Shown here: in pieces, positions 1 through 9,156 of the stretch | How positions within the stretch are numbered: the stretch's first letter is position 1 | Layout: each line of letters begins with the position of its first letter | DNA from: Trebonia kvetii | GTDB taxonomy: Bacteria > Actinomycetota > Actinomycetes > Streptosporangiales > Streptosporangiaceae | Length of the DNA stretch: 64,000 bases | Direction: 5' to 3' | Assembly (NCBI RefSeq): GCF_007827045.1 | Contig: NZ_RPFW01000010.1 | Location: 22,261 to 86,260, forward strand | Notes under the pieces: generated by a model | The model's database searches: none | What the model was told of the DNA's origin: nothing | The model's input: only the letters and a program-made list of their open reading frames with translations | Translations under genes and position numbers: made by a program

Positions 1-66
1 CATGCCCCCATCGGCAAGGTGCCGCCGCCGACGAACACCCAGGCCAGGGAAACACGCAGCCCAACA

Positions 67-429
67 TCATCGGGAAACACAATGCCGGAAACCCGGAACT
101 ACGTGAGCACCCAGGGTGCCGCTCAACAGGCCGTGCCGCCAGTGAGCGCGGCCGAGGAACACTGAGTGCGCGCTCGGGGACAGCGCCCGTACCCACAGCG
201 GGAGGGACGGGCGGATCCGGTGCGAGCGGCGCAGGACGGCGAGCCTTCCCCAGCGCCAGTGCAGGCCGAAGACTGTTGCGAAGCCCTTGCCCGGATGGAG
301 TCGGAGGAAGAGACGGAGCCGCAGCGTCCGGGCCCGGTTGCCCGGGAGGTAGCGTGCGGGCAGGAACGCCCACCGGGCCAGCGGGATCGTGACGATCAGC
401 CCCATGAGGATTAGCGCGTACTCGGTCAT
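67..429 (-). pseudogene. Coupling protein (VirD4/TraG-like) N-terminal fragment
   Basis: This 120-aa reading frame begins with a hydrophobic segment (about residues 4-22). It continues with a basic stretch and an HSVFLGRAHWRHGL motif, resembling the region before the Walker A motif in actinobacterial VirD4/TraG-type coupling proteins, which pump DNA into the conjugation channel. It stops before any ATP-binding motif, far short of the usual several hundred residues, so it is either a remnant or broken near the window edge. Its ATG overlaps the stop of the upstream DUF2637 gene (ATGA), which suggests one conjugation operon read leftward. The family assignment is from memory of the N-terminal pattern and is tentative. 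A small membrane protein is the alternative. Confidence 0.45.
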
Positions 430-1610
430 TACTGCTCTCCCTTCGCCTGGTCCTGCTTGGCGGTCTCGTTCTGCGTGCTGCTGGCGGCGAGGACGGCGCG
501 GCGCAGTGCCGTCCTCGCGGACCCGGTGTTCAGGTCGGCCAGGGGCGCGGACACCGAGCAGATCCGGGCCACTGATTCGAGGGGGATGCCGGCGAGCGGC
601 CCGTGCTCCTCGGTGACCAGCGCCAGGAACCTGGCGGTCTTCGTCCCGCTGTCCCCGACGTTGGCGGGGGTGCGGCGGGAGCGGGACGCGGCGCCGGTTC
701 TCGCTGGCGGCCGGGCCACGGCCGAAGGGATGGGGTACGTGTCGCGGCCGGAGTCACGGGAACCCGTTCCGTCAGATGGGAGGTCGTCCCCGGGGCGGCC
801 CGGGCCGGCCGGACGGGCGCTGCCAGATGGCAGCGGAGCCGGGGCGGGCAGCGAGAGGGCGGCCTGGGCGGGGCGGGCGGCCCGGCGGCCCGGGGCGACC
901 GGGCACTCTTCGATGACCCAGTTGCGGAACCCGGCCACGGTTGACCTCGGGGCGAACGACAGCCGCAGCAGCCACAGCGCCAGCCCGGTCAGCGCGGCCA
1001 GCAGCGAGGCCTCGCTGGTGCCGGCGTCCGGAGCTCGCTCGTCCCGGCGGGCGACCGCGCCGGTGCGGACGACCGCGATGAGGGTGTCGCTGGCCAGTGC
1101 GTAAGCGGCGGGGGGCATCGCCCACACCGCGAGGTTGCGCCAGCCCGGCGCGGCCGCGATCACGTTCATAAACACCGACGCGCCCGCCGACGCCAGGTTC
1201 AGCAACCGGGCCCGGATCGCCCGGCGGCCACGCACGGCCAGGGCGACGCCCAGGCAGGCGAACACCAGCGCGGCCGCGTCCGGGATCGCCGCTTCCATGG
1301 CGGCCGCCAGGCCCAGGTGCCGGGCTGCGTCGACCAGCCGGTACTGGGCGCCGTAGCTCACCGTCGCGGCCGCGGCGGACAGGGCGAACAGCCCGATGGC
1401 CGCGACCAGCAGCCAGACCTGGCCGCGACCTGTGCCGGGCCGGGCGTCCTGGGGAAAGAACGCGGCCGGGACTGCCGCGCCGCGCCCGCCTGGCGGGTCC
1501 TGCGGCCCGGCCAGGCCGGACAGCGATGGCGGGATTTCCGGTGCCATTAAGGGCGCTTCCGTCGAATAAGCGGGAACGAGAATTACGGGGAATCTCTTGA
1601 CTGAACGCAT
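429..1610 (-). CDS. DUF2637 (SpdB-like) membrane protein of a mobile element
   Basis: A 393-aa protein with a proline-rich N-terminus and four hydrophobic helices at roughly residues 65-185 in the DUF2637 pattern (QVWLLVAAIGLFALSAAAA, then an IPDAAALVFA segment). A long Pro/Arg/Ser-rich linker follows, then a C-terminal helical region (about 320-380) resembling a winged helix. DUF2637 proteins occur on actinobacterial plasmids and integrative elements beside transfer genes. Their biochemical role is not settled, although Spd-type proteins help plasmid spread through mycelium. The stop overlaps the next gene by ATGA. A GGAG nine bases before the ATG at 1610 supports this start; an internal ATG at 1547, also preceded by GGAAG, is an alternative. 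Confidence 0.75.
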   Translation of the reverse strand: MRSVKRFPVILVPAYSTEAPLMAPEIPPSLSGLAGPQDPPGGRGAAVPAAFFPQDARPGTGRGQVWLLVAAIGLFALSAAAATVSYGAQYRLVDAARHLGLAAAMEAAIPDAAALVFACLGVALAVRGRRAIRARLLNLASAGASVFMNVIAAAPGWRNLAVWAMPPAAYALASDTLIAVVRTGAVARRDERAPDAGTSEASLLAALTGLALWLLRLSFAPRSTVAGFRNWVIEECPVAPGRRAARPAQAALSLPAPAPLPSGSARPAGPGRPGDDLPSDGTGSRDSGRDTYPIPSAVARPPARTGAASRSRRTPANVGDSGTKTARFLALVTEEHGPLAGIPLESVARICSVSAPLADLNTGSARTALRRAVLAASSTQNETAKQDQAKGEQ

Positions 1611-1729
1611 GGGGAATCACTCCGGGAAGAGATGTGAGGTGTTGATCATCCGGACCGCTGGATATGCGGAATCGCGGGTCCGGTGCTGTTTTCGGTTATC
1701 GGGGCCGCCCGGTAATCCCGGGGAGCTGG

Positions 1730-1945
1730 TCAGTCATCGATGCGGTCGGGGCGGTAGACCGGGACGTCCGGCCAGCTGCCGGTGCGCAGTACGCGCTGGG
1801 CAGAACTCCTGGAAGTGCAGCAACGGGTATCTGTAATGCGCTCCGGGCGGTCGTCGCGGCGGATGCCGATGACGATGACCAGGAAGGCGCCGGACGCAGT
1901 GCCGGCCAGGAAAGTGACTGCCGTGATCACCAGGAAAGCCATCAC
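1730..1945 (-). CDS. Small single-span membrane protein
   Basis: A 71-aa frame with one strong hydrophobic segment at residues 2-28 (MAFLVITAVTFLAGTASGA) and a charged, Arg-rich tail. It lies 120 bp upstream of the DUF2637 gene on the same strand, where small membrane proteins are common in actinobacterial transfer operons. No family is recognised. The tail has several Cys and Ser residues and could be out of the true frame. The transmembrane segment and gene context are the only support. Confidence 0.4.
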   Translation of the reverse strand: MMAFLVITAVTFLAGTASGAFLVIVIGIRRDDRPERITDTRCCTSRSSAQRVLRTGSWPDVPVYRPDRIDD

Positions 1946-2433
1946 GCAGCCCTCCCCCGACCACCGCTGCCGTAATTCACCGTCAACGTGATCACTTCCT
2001 TCCCCTGGCCGGGTATCTCGTGGAAGCGACGTTATGGCGGCGGCAAGGGGAATCCAATATCAGCGTGATATATCACCGTGAGATAAAAGGAGAATCCGCA
2101 GGAAGAAGCACCAAGAAATTCTCGGAAGGGGTGCAGACAACTCCTCGGCGGCGGCGGTGATGCCGGTATGTGACTGCCCAAACGGCACAGGCCGCCATCG
2201 CAGGTAGGGGTCAGGAAGCGGCGAACCGTTGCGGTCGCGGCACTCCCGCCCGTGGAGACGGAACACGCGGGCACCCGGCTTGCGCCCTATATAACCCCTA
2301 TGTCAGTATTGCCCGTTACGTGAGCGTATTTGTGTGAAATGAGCCCGGTTGCTAGCCGGGCCTTCTCGCATTGCCTTCGGGCCCTGGCCCGAAGATGCAC
2401 GACCGGGTTACCCAGAGATGAGTGTTTCGCTGA
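1946..2433. other. Intergenic region between divergent genes
   Basis: About 490 bases between the leftward transfer genes and the rightward pentapeptide-repeat gene. It is locally more AT-rich (2030-2110 and 2310-2345) than its surroundings. Promoters for both directions should lie here, but no convincing gene, -10/-35 pair or RNA was identified. Confidence 0.4.
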
Positions 2434-5124
2434 ATGCGAGTTGTGAACGGTTTGACCGGCATGCGTCGTGGCCTCCTGCCGGCCATCGGGGGAGCGGTCG
2501 TCGCCCTCGCCGGGGTTCTCGTGCTTCCTGCCGTTACCGCAGCCGCGGCTGCCTGCCCGGCCGTTGATGCGGGCACTGGCGCGGTCTCGCCAGCACCCGC
2601 GCCGGGCGTCAACTGGAGCGGGTGCGACCTGACCGGCGCGAACCTGACCGGGGCCAACCTGACGGGCGCGAACCTGAGCGGCGCGAACCTGTACCAGGCG
2701 GTGATCAACTCGGCGAACTTCACCGGCGCCACGCTGACGGGCCTGCGGTCAGGCGTCGTCACCTTCCAGTCGGCACCCACGCTTCCAGCGAACTGGACCT
2801 GGATTGTCGGCGGCTACCTGGCCGGCCCCGGCGCAGACCTTGCGGGGGCACAACTGCAATCCGCGTTTGACCTGAAAGGCATCGACCTGGCCGGCGCCGA
2901 CCTGACGGGCGCGAACTTCACCGATGCGACTGTTCCGAACGTGGACTTCACCGGCGCGAATCTCGATAACGCCACGCTGACATCCGCCACCCTCACCAGC
3001 GACACGCTGACATCGGCCACCCTCGTCGGCGCCAACTTCAACGGTGCCCTGGTCGAGGACTCGAACCTGGCAGGCGCCAACCTCAGCGCGAGCACCGGCG
3101 GAGGGTTCAGCGGCGACGACCTGACCAATGCCAACCTGACCGGCGCCAACTTGTCCTACGGTGGCCTGACCGGCAGCAACCTGACCGGCGCACGGCTGGT
3201 GAACGCGGACCTCACCAGGGCGACGCTCACCGGCGACAAGGTGGCAGGCACGGCGCTGGCCGGGGCGACGCTCTCTTATCTCGCAGCCAGCGGCCTGACC
3301 GGCACGCCCGCCTCACTGCCTGCCGGCTGGTCAGCCGCATCCGGGTTCCTGCTGGGCCCTGCCGCCAACCTGGCCGGGCTGGACATGACCGGCGCCAATC
3401 TGGCCGGCGCCAACCTGACCGGCGCCAGCCTGGCCGGCGCCACGCTGACAGGCGCGAACCTGGCCGGCACGATCCTGGCCGGCGCGGATCTCGGCAACGT
3501 GGCGTCCGGGTCGCTGGCCGGCAAGCCGGCGTCACTGCCGGCACACTGGTCGGCGGTGTCGGGCTTCCTGTTCGGCCCGACCGCGGACCTGTACCGCGCG
3601 AACCTGGCCGGCGTGAACTTCGGCAGCGCCGACCTGCACCAGGCCAGCATGGGAGACGCCAGGCTGAAGGGCGCGAACCTCGGCACGGCGGACATGGCGC
3701 TGGCCGACATGACCGGGGTGACGTCGGGCGCGGTGGTGCCCGGTCAGGCCCTGCTGCCTGGCGGCACGGCGGTCGTCAACGGCTTCATCGTCGGCCCGGG
3801 CGCCGACCTCGAAGGGGCGAACCTGGCCGGCTTCAGGCTGCGCGAGTCCCTGGTCAATACCGACCTGGCCGGTGCCGACCTGGAGAACACCGACTTCTCC
3901 TCCAACAGCCTGCCCGGCACGGTCTTGTCCAACGCCGATCTCACCGGGGCGAACTTCACCGACAGCACCCTGACGGCAGCGAACCTCGGCGGCGCGAACC
4001 TCAGCGGCGCGACCCTGTACGGCGTAGTCTCCGGCCGGATCACCGGGACGCCGGCGAAACTGCCCGCACCCTGGCAGCTCCTCAACGGCTACCTGGTCGG
4101 ACCGCGCGCCAACCTTGCGCAGGCGGACCTGAGCACCGCTACTTTCGTCAATGCCGATCTCGTCGACGCCAATATCGACCGGACCGGCCTGCCGCAGACC
4201 GGGATGCAGAACACGATCTGCCCGGACGGCACCAACTCCGACAACGACGGCGGCACCTGCGACGTCAACTGGGACACCTCGCACGGCACGCCGCCAGTGG
4301 CGCACCCGGCCGTGGCCGGCCGGCTCGGCGCTGGCGGCTGGTACACCTCGCCGGTGACCGTTACCTGGAACTGGACGGTCTCCGCCGGCCTGATCAACAC
4401 GGCCGACTGCACCAGCTCCACCACGAGTACCAGCGAGGGAAGACTCGACCTGGGCGCGAGCTGCGCCAACTGGCTCGGGCCGATCGGAACGGCAGTACAG
4501 CCCCTCCTGATCGACACCACCGCGCCGCAGGTCACGGTCAAGGGGATCGCCAACGGGAAGGTGTACCCGCTCGGCAGCGCGCCAGTTCCAGCCTGCGCCA
4601 CCACCGACAGCCTCTCCGGCGTCGCGAGCGCCGCCAAGCTCACGGTCACCGGGACCAGCACGCACGGAACCGGCAGCTTCACCGCGACCTGCGCCGGCGC
4701 GACGAACAAGGCCGGCCTCGCGGCCAAGCCGGTGACCGTGCCCTACTCGGTCGGCTACCGCTTCGGCGGCATGAGCTCGCCGAAGCCGGGATCCACCCTG
4801 CCCAAGTCCACCCGCACGATTACGGTCCACTTCGCTTTGGCTGGCGCAACCGGGAAGGCCATCGCGGCCAGTTGGGCCGCGGCGCTGGCCAAGGCGGGCC
4901 AGGTGCGGGTCGCGTTCGCCGGTCCTGGCGTGTCCCGCGTCACCGCCGGCTGCAGCTGGAAGACGGCCGGGTATTTCCTGTGCTCGGTCAAGGTCCCCGC
5001 CGGGATCAAGACCGGCAAGTCGCACCCCTACGCGATCACGGCACTGGAACGGCTCGGAGCGGCCTTCGTCCCTGTTCCGGTGACGGGGAAGACGGCAAAC
5101 CCGGCGACGATCCACTTCGGATGA
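2434..5124 (+). CDS. Secreted pentapeptide-repeat protein
   Basis: An 896-aa protein with a typical Sec signal peptide (Arg-rich n-region, hydrophobic core GGAVVALAGVLVLPAV, AAAAA cleavage region near residue 38). Residues 60 to about 580 are A(D/N)LxG pentapeptide repeats, expected to form a right-handed quadrilateral beta-helix. The helix is interrupted five times by a conserved insert of about 35 residues, pattern S-G-x3-G-x-P-A-x-L-P-x2-W-x4-G-(F/Y)-L-x-G-P. Residues 620-896 are Ig-like, beta-rich and contain paired cysteines. It is probably a cell-surface or exported protein. No enzymatic motif is visible. An ATG at 2461 (MRRGLLPAIGG) would give a more compact signal peptide and is an equally good start. 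Confidence 0.8.
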   Translation: MRVVNGLTGMRRGLLPAIGGAVVALAGVLVLPAVTAAAAACPAVDAGTGAVSPAPAPGVNWSGCDLTGANLTGANLTGANLSGANLYQAVINSANFTGATLTGLRSGVVTFQSAPTLPANWTWIVGGYLAGPGADLAGAQLQSAFDLKGIDLAGADLTGANFTDATVPNVDFTGANLDNATLTSATLTSDTLTSATLVGANFNGALVEDSNLAGANLSASTGGGFSGDDLTNANLTGANLSYGGLTGSNLTGARLVNADLTRATLTGDKVAGTALAGATLSYLAASGLTGTPASLPAGWSAASGFLLGPAANLAGLDMTGANLAGANLTGASLAGATLTGANLAGTILAGADLGNVASGSLAGKPASLPAHWSAVSGFLFGPTADLYRANLAGVNFGSADLHQASMGDARLKGANLGTADMALADMTGVTSGAVVPGQALLPGGTAVVNGFIVGPGADLEGANLAGFRLRESLVNTDLAGADLENTDFSSNSLPGTVLSNADLTGANFTDSTLTAANLGGANLSGATLYGVVSGRITGTPAKLPAPWQLLNGYLVGPRANLAQADLSTATFVNADLVDANIDRTGLPQTGMQNTICPDGTNSDNDGGTCDVNWDTSHGTPPVAHPAVAGRLGAGGWYTSPVTVTWNWTVSAGLINTADCTSSTTSTSEGRLDLGASCANWLGPIGTAVQPLLIDTTAPQVTVKGIANGKVYPLGSAPVPACATTDSLSGVASAAKLTVTGTSTHGTGSFTATCAGATNKAGLAAKPVTVPYSVGYRFGGMSSPKPGSTLPKSTRTITVHFALAGATGKAIAASWAAALAKAGQVRVAFAGPGVSRVTAGCSWKTAGYFLCSVKVPAGIKTGKSHPYAITALERLGAAFVPVPVTGKTANPATIHFG

Positions 5125-5340
5125 CGGATTCTCATGCTCCATTGGGTAGAGGTTGAGCCACTAGCTAGGGGCGTCCGGCTCTGACGGCCAGGTGCGGCTG
5201 CTCATACTCGACCCTGGCTAGCGAGCCGGGACTGCCTCGAGCTCGTAGGGCGCAATCGCCGGGGCCTGCACAACCAACCAGCTGGCTTCTTCCGAGAAAA
5301 TGACCGATAATCGGTAGCGATGACGAGGAGGGAGCCAGCC

Positions 5341-5802
5341 ATGTCGGTATCGACCGAGGAACAGCGGATACTGAACCTGTTTGAACGCGTCGAAACGATC
5401 GAAGAGGTAGCGGTAACCCTGCCAGAGGGCGACGATCGCCGGGCAAGGCTCCTTGCGCTCTCCCGCGACGCCCTCGCAGAGGAAGCCACGGTCCGTCCAG
5501 TGATCGCGGCCAAGATCCTCGGGCTCAGCGAGAAGACGGTCCGCGCATGGGCAGATGCGGGCCTGCTCGCGACCAGGCAGCGGACGCCGCGGCTGCTGCT
5601 CGATGTGCCCAGCGTCCACAGGGTCAGCCACGTCCTGCGCGAACTGCGCCAGGAAGGCATGGAGCGGGACCTGCTCGAACACGTGTGGCACCGCCTGGAG
5701 GACCAGGCCCTGCTCGATCGCGAAGACCTGGGCGAGAGCATCAGCCAGCTACTGCACGGAGACGTGGTTGTTCTCCGGTCGGCCGGCAGAGAAGACAAGT
5801 AG
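5341..5802 (+). CDS. HTH antitoxin-like DNA-binding protein
   Basis: A 153-aa protein preceded by a strong ribosome-binding site (GAGGAGGGAG). Residues 50-85 form a MerR/excisionase-like helix-turn-helix (VIAAKILGLSEKTVRAWADA). The C-terminal half is acidic and helical. The next gene begins 18 bases downstream on the same strand and looks like a RelE-type toxin, so the pair fits a type II toxin-antitoxin operon in which this protein neutralises the toxin and autorepresses. A simple regulator of the downstream gene is the alternative. The HTH is clear; the antitoxin role is inferred from gene order. Confidence 0.6.
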   Translation: MSVSTEEQRILNLFERVETIEEVAVTLPEGDDRRARLLALSRDALAEEATVRPVIAAKILGLSEKTVRAWADAGLLATRQRTPRLLLDVPSVHRVSHVLRELRQEGMERDLLEHVWHRLEDQALLDREDLGESISQLLHGDVVVLRSAGREDK

Positions 5803-5819
5803 CACATAAAGTATCATGT

Positions 5820-6260
5820 GTGCCAGTTGAAGTAATCGCGACGAGGCGCGCACAACAGCAGATAGCGGCCCTCGACCGGACCCACGCGCAGGCCTTCACC
5901 GCATTCCTTGACGACCTGTCACTCAACGGTTGCGCGGCACTCGGCTACCGGCTGACCGGGCCGGTTCCGGTGAGCCGGCTATGCGTGAAGCACCTGCGAG
6001 CCGCACTCAGAGTCGTCGTCGCCTTCGAGTCTCCGCAGCGAGCATGTGTCCTCCTCCTCGGACCGCATGATGCGGCGGACCCCAGCCTCGACGTGTACGC
6101 GGAACTCTACGAGCTACTCGGCACTGTTCCTCCCGATGGAGCAAGCCGCACCAAGCCGCCCTGCTGCGACGATAGCGGTCAGCCGCCACCGGGATTCGGC
6201 GACGACCTGGCCGACCTCATCATCAGCGCCGCCAGGCAGCGAAGAACACGTCGCCGCTAG
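5820..6260 (+). CDS. RelE/HigB-like toxin candidate
   Basis: A 146-aa protein starting at GTG 5820, 18 bases after the HTH gene. The N-terminus (VEVIATRRAQQQIAALD, then helices and a strand ending LRVVVAFE) follows the beta-alpha-alpha-beta order of the RelE/ParE fold, whose members cleave ribosome-bound mRNA or poison gyrase. An Arg-rich C-terminal tail (residues 100-146, ending in RQRRTRRR) exceeds the usual toxin length of about 90-110 aa. No ATG is available in frame, and longer versions of the frame would run antisense-like through the upstream gene. The toxin role is an inference from fold pattern and operon order. Confidence 0.5.
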   Translation: MPVEVIATRRAQQQIAALDRTHAQAFTAFLDDLSLNGCAALGYRLTGPVPVSRLCVKHLRAALRVVVAFESPQRACVLLLGPHDAADPSLDVYAELYELLGTVPPDGASRTKPPCCDDSGQPPPGFGDDLADLIISAARQRRTRRR

Positions 6261-6355
6261 AAGCCCCTCGATCCCGGCGCCCGGGCGCATGTAGGCCCGG
6301 CCCCACGGTGCGCGGGGGGCCGAGCACGACGAGGCGGAAGGCTGGCTCCGCCGCG

Positions 6356-6769
6356 TCAGCGGGCCGTACGGGCCGGGAATGCGAGGGTGGGAGCGGGGCG
6401 CCAGGTGATCTTGGGGGCGTGGCCCGGGTCGTACAGTTCGAGGTTGTCTAGGCCCTCGCCGCGGTAGTGCCGCCAGTCGAGGCCGAACTTCAGGAAGATG
6501 CCCAGGTTGCCGCCGCACCGAGCGCAGACCGGGGCGGGGTCGTCGCCGGGATTGGTGTCGCTCTCCGAGCCGGGTTCCAGGTCCGGGTCGAACCCGGACC
6601 AGCCCCAGTCGGTGGATTCGCAGTAGTCCAGTGCGGCGGTAAACGTCCCCGGCGACCAGAACGCCACGAACGTCATCGCGTCCTGCAGTTGCTGCGGGCT
6701 CAGGCCTCGCAGCTGCACGGTGAACTGGTCGTCTTCGGGAACCCGCACGGGCTCGTCGTGGTAGGGCAT
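6356..6769 (-). CDS. Hypothetical protein with a CxxC knuckle
   Basis: A 137-aa protein starting at MPYHDEPVRVPEDDQF. It is acidic and aromatic-rich, with one CARCG knuckle near residue 87 that could contribute to a zinc site, although no second CxxC is visible. It converges on the toxin-like gene (96-bp gap). Proteins of this size and composition are common near relaxase genes in actinobacterial elements, but the family is not recognised and no function can be given. A longer frame reaches 6883, but the first 38 residues look like non-coding translation. Confidence 0.5.
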   Translation of the reverse strand: MPYHDEPVRVPEDDQFTVQLRGLSPQQLQDAMTFVAFWSPGTFTAALDYCESTDWGWSGFDPDLEPGSESDTNPGDDPAPVCARCGGNLGIFLKFGLDWRHYRGEGLDNLELYDPGHAPKITWRPAPTLAFPARTAR

Positions 6770-6883
6770 GCTTGTCAGCACGATCGTCCTCCGGTTAGCT
6801 CGGATGGATGGTCTAGGGCCGCGTTTGGTGTTGGCGCACCGGCGCGGCCCGCCTGCTTCCGGGAGGAAGCGAGGGGTCGTCAA

Positions 6884-7196
6884 CAGTCTAGGCGGATGTG
6901 TGAGCTATATCAATTGGTGCCAATATGTAGCATGCGAATGAGAGTGCATGTGGTTGTGCGCGCCTTAGCCCTGGTCATATGGCACTCCTCGCGGTTCAGT
7001 GCTGCCTGCGCGGCAGGGACTAGTCACGATGGCGGCCGGAAAATAGCCCTCTCTGGATTGAACCCGCCTCGTGCCGGGGCTCGTTTCGGTGGTTGTACCG
7101 ACGGGTCGGGCGTATCGCCCGTCCCGGCCGCCCCGAGGTCGTCCTCAGGGCGTAGCGACCCAGCTTCCGCCTTGGGGCCGGAAACGTCGGGGATGC
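6884..7196. other. Intergenic region
   Basis: About 310 bases between the Cys-knuckle gene and the broken AAA gene, AT-richer around 6895-6960. The AAA frame remains open through here (back to 6467), but its translation is low-complexity and overlaps the opposite gene, so it is treated as leader. No RNA or operator was identified. Confidence 0.3.
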
Positions 7197-7763
7197 TTAT
7201 GGCCTCCCACGGGCGCGTCTTGCCTGACGGCCTGGCCGACCTGCGGGGGCTTGAGCCGGTGCAGGACCAGTTCCGGGATGTGCTTGCGATTCTGGAGGCG
7301 GAGCGCGGCCGCGAGCAGGGCGGCAGGACCGTCAGGCGGCGGGCGTGGAAGAACCTTGTGTTCACCGGTGGCCCTGGCAGCGGCAAGTCCTGGGCTGCAG
7401 CCGCAGTTGCCCGCGCCTATTGGAAGCTCGGCCTTCTGTCTTCCGGGCATCTTCTCGAGGTTGCTCCCGCGGACCTTAACTGGACTGACGCGGGCGAGAC
7501 GGGCGCGCTGGCGGACAAGGTGTTCAGGAATGCAATGGGCGGGGTCCTCATGATCAAGGGGGCCGACGACTGGTACCAGCTGCGTGACCGCGGACTGCAC
7601 CTCGCAGGCCACTTGTACGCCCAGCTGACTGAGTACCGCGTAACGCGAGACGATCAGGTCGCAGTGATCGTGACCGGCCAAGCGGATCCCCTGCACAAGT
7701 GGCTGCACGGGCATCCACAGCTGGCGGCCCGCTTCCTGGCCGTTATCGATTTCCCGCGCTATA

Positions 7764-8832
7764 GAGGCTGTCTCTAAAGGGTTGGGCGGGGTTGGGTTAC
7801 CCGCGCGCGCGGTGAGATGCGTGTTCCGGTGGGGTTTGCGGCGTGGTGTCGTGACATGGGTGCGGGCTCTCGGTAGGGCAGGGGTTGTCTACGCCTCCTG
7901 CGAACCGAGGGCCCGCCATGTCATTGAACCGCGTCTCGCCTGCTTATGCCAGTTGCGGCTGTTCGTGCGGGTGTGCCGCCCGCGCGCCGCGCTACCCGAC
8001 CGACCTGAGCGATGGGCAGTGGGCGGAGCTGGAGCCGCTGCTGCCGGTCATGCTGTGCCGGACCGTGCTGGGCGGCCGGCCGGAGCTGCACTGCCGCCGC
8101 ACGATGATCGACGCGATCTTCTACCTGGTTGATAACGGGATCAAGTGGCGGGCGATGCCGGCGGACTTCCCGCCCTGGAAGACGGTCTGGGGGATGTGCG
8201 CCCGGTGGAAGAAGGACGGAGTGCTCGCCGACATCGCTGACCTGCTGCGGCGCAAGATCCGCACGGCCGCCGGCCGCGATCCCGAGCCGTCGGCCGCGAT
8301 CATCGACGCCCAGTCGGTGCACGAGTCCGCCGAGGGCGTCGTCCCGGCCGCGACCAGCGGCTTCGACCCGCACAAGAAGGTCAACGGCCGCAAGCGGCAC
8401 CTGCTGGTGGACACCCTCGGGCTGCTCATCACTGTCGCGGTCACCCCGGCCAGCACCCAGGACCGGGCCGGCGCCGCCGTCGTGCTCAAGCGCGCCCGCT
8501 CCCGCGGCCGGCACCGCCTGGCCCTGATCTGGGCCGACAAGGCCTACAACGGCGACTGGGGCCAGTGGGCGGCCCGGGAACTTGCCATCACCGTCGAGGT
8601 CGTCCAGCAGGCCGAGGGCCAGCAGGGATTCCGGGTCCTGTCCCGCCGCTGGGTCGTCGAGCGCACCCACGCCTGGATCACCCGCAGAAGACGCTGCGCC
8701 CGCGACTACGAGCGCCTGCCCGCCCACCACGAAGCCATGGTCCAGTGGGCCGCCATCATCCAGATGACCCGCCGCGCCGCCAAAACGGCCACAGGATAAC
8801 CCCAGACCCCACCAGGGTTTAGGGACAGCCTC
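7764..8832 (+). mobile_element. IS5-family insertion sequence
   Basis: A 1069-bp element with terminal inverted repeats: GAGGCTGTCTCTAAA at the left, and at the right the complement of GAGGCTGTCCCTAAA. It is flanked by TATA on both sides (7760-7763 and 8833-8836). Because TATA is palindromic, the duplication could be TA with TA-extended repeats. It carries one transposase gene and splits an AAA ATPase gene. Confidence 0.85.
7918..8799 (+). CDS. IS5-family transposase
   Basis: A 293-aa DDE transposase. The N-terminal domain has the IS5 pattern (YPTDLSDGQWAELEPLLP, then GIKWRAMPADFPPWKTV). The catalytic core includes AAIIDAQSVH (first Asp, about residue 125), LIWADKAYNGDW (second Asp, about residue 205) and RWVVERTHAWI (Glu). 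It fills the IS, catalyses cut-and-paste of its own ends, and appears intact. The ATG at 7918 is chosen; an in-frame codon at 7885 gives 11 more residues. Confidence 0.9.
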   Translation: MSLNRVSPAYASCGCSCGCAARAPRYPTDLSDGQWAELEPLLPVMLCRTVLGGRPELHCRRTMIDAIFYLVDNGIKWRAMPADFPPWKTVWGMCARWKKDGVLADIADLLRRKIRTAAGRDPEPSAAIIDAQSVHESAEGVVPAATSGFDPHKKVNGRKRHLLVDTLGLLITVAVTPASTQDRAGAAVVLKRARSRGRHRLALIWADKAYNGDWGQWAARELAITVEVVQQAEGQQGFRVLSRRWVVERTHAWITRRRRCARDYERLPAHHEAMVQWAAIIQMTRRAAKTATG

Positions 8833-9156
8833 TATACGCCTGCGCAGCTCTCCGCGGTCTTCGGGCAGTTGGCCGACGAGGCTGGGCTGCGGCTGACCAT
8901 CGGAACCAGGCAGAAGTCCGCTGCGGTCCTCGACCAGGCCGAGCGCCAGGACAGGTCCGGTAATGCCAGGCTGGCGGTCCGGCTGCTGAACGAGGCCAGG
9001 GCCGCGCAGCGCACCGCATCGCGCATGGATCGCCTGCGGACTGGGACCTCGCCGCGCTCGTCACGATCACCGAGGCCGACATCCCGAGCGGCTGCTGACC
9101 GCCGGTGCGGTCGGCTGCGACGATGATCGTCGCAGCCCGTACCTGTGATTCGCGGG

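Larger units (their letters stand above)
7197..9126 (+). pseudogene. AAA+ ATPase interrupted by IS5-family element
   Basis: The 5' part (7197-7763) encodes a single AAA module: Walker A GGPGSGKSWAAAAVARAY near residue 60, an AMGGVLMIKGAD stretch at the Walker B position lacking the usual acidic pair, and VAVIVTGQADPLHKWL as sensor region. This resembles CbxX/SpoVK-type AAA+ proteins. The frame reads into an IS5-family element at 7764 and resumes at 8837 with TPAQLSAVFGQLADEAG, exactly as expected once the element and its TATA duplication are removed. Near 9041 the frame shifts again (the homologous end DLAALVTITEADIP lies in another frame), so the gene would be defective even without the insertion. 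The original substrate is unknown; it may have served the transfer module. Confidence 0.65.

Noticed and set aside
3532-5142. A 536-aa minus-strand protein opposite the pentapeptide gene
   Set aside because: It is a shadow frame caused by high GC and regular repeats on the other strand; its composition is Arg/Gly-rich without domains.
6467-7777. A 436-aa AAA protein starting at 6467
   Set aside because: The first 240 residues overlap the opposite-strand Cys-knuckle gene and are low-complexity. The AAA domain begins near 7197, and the 3' end lies inside an IS.
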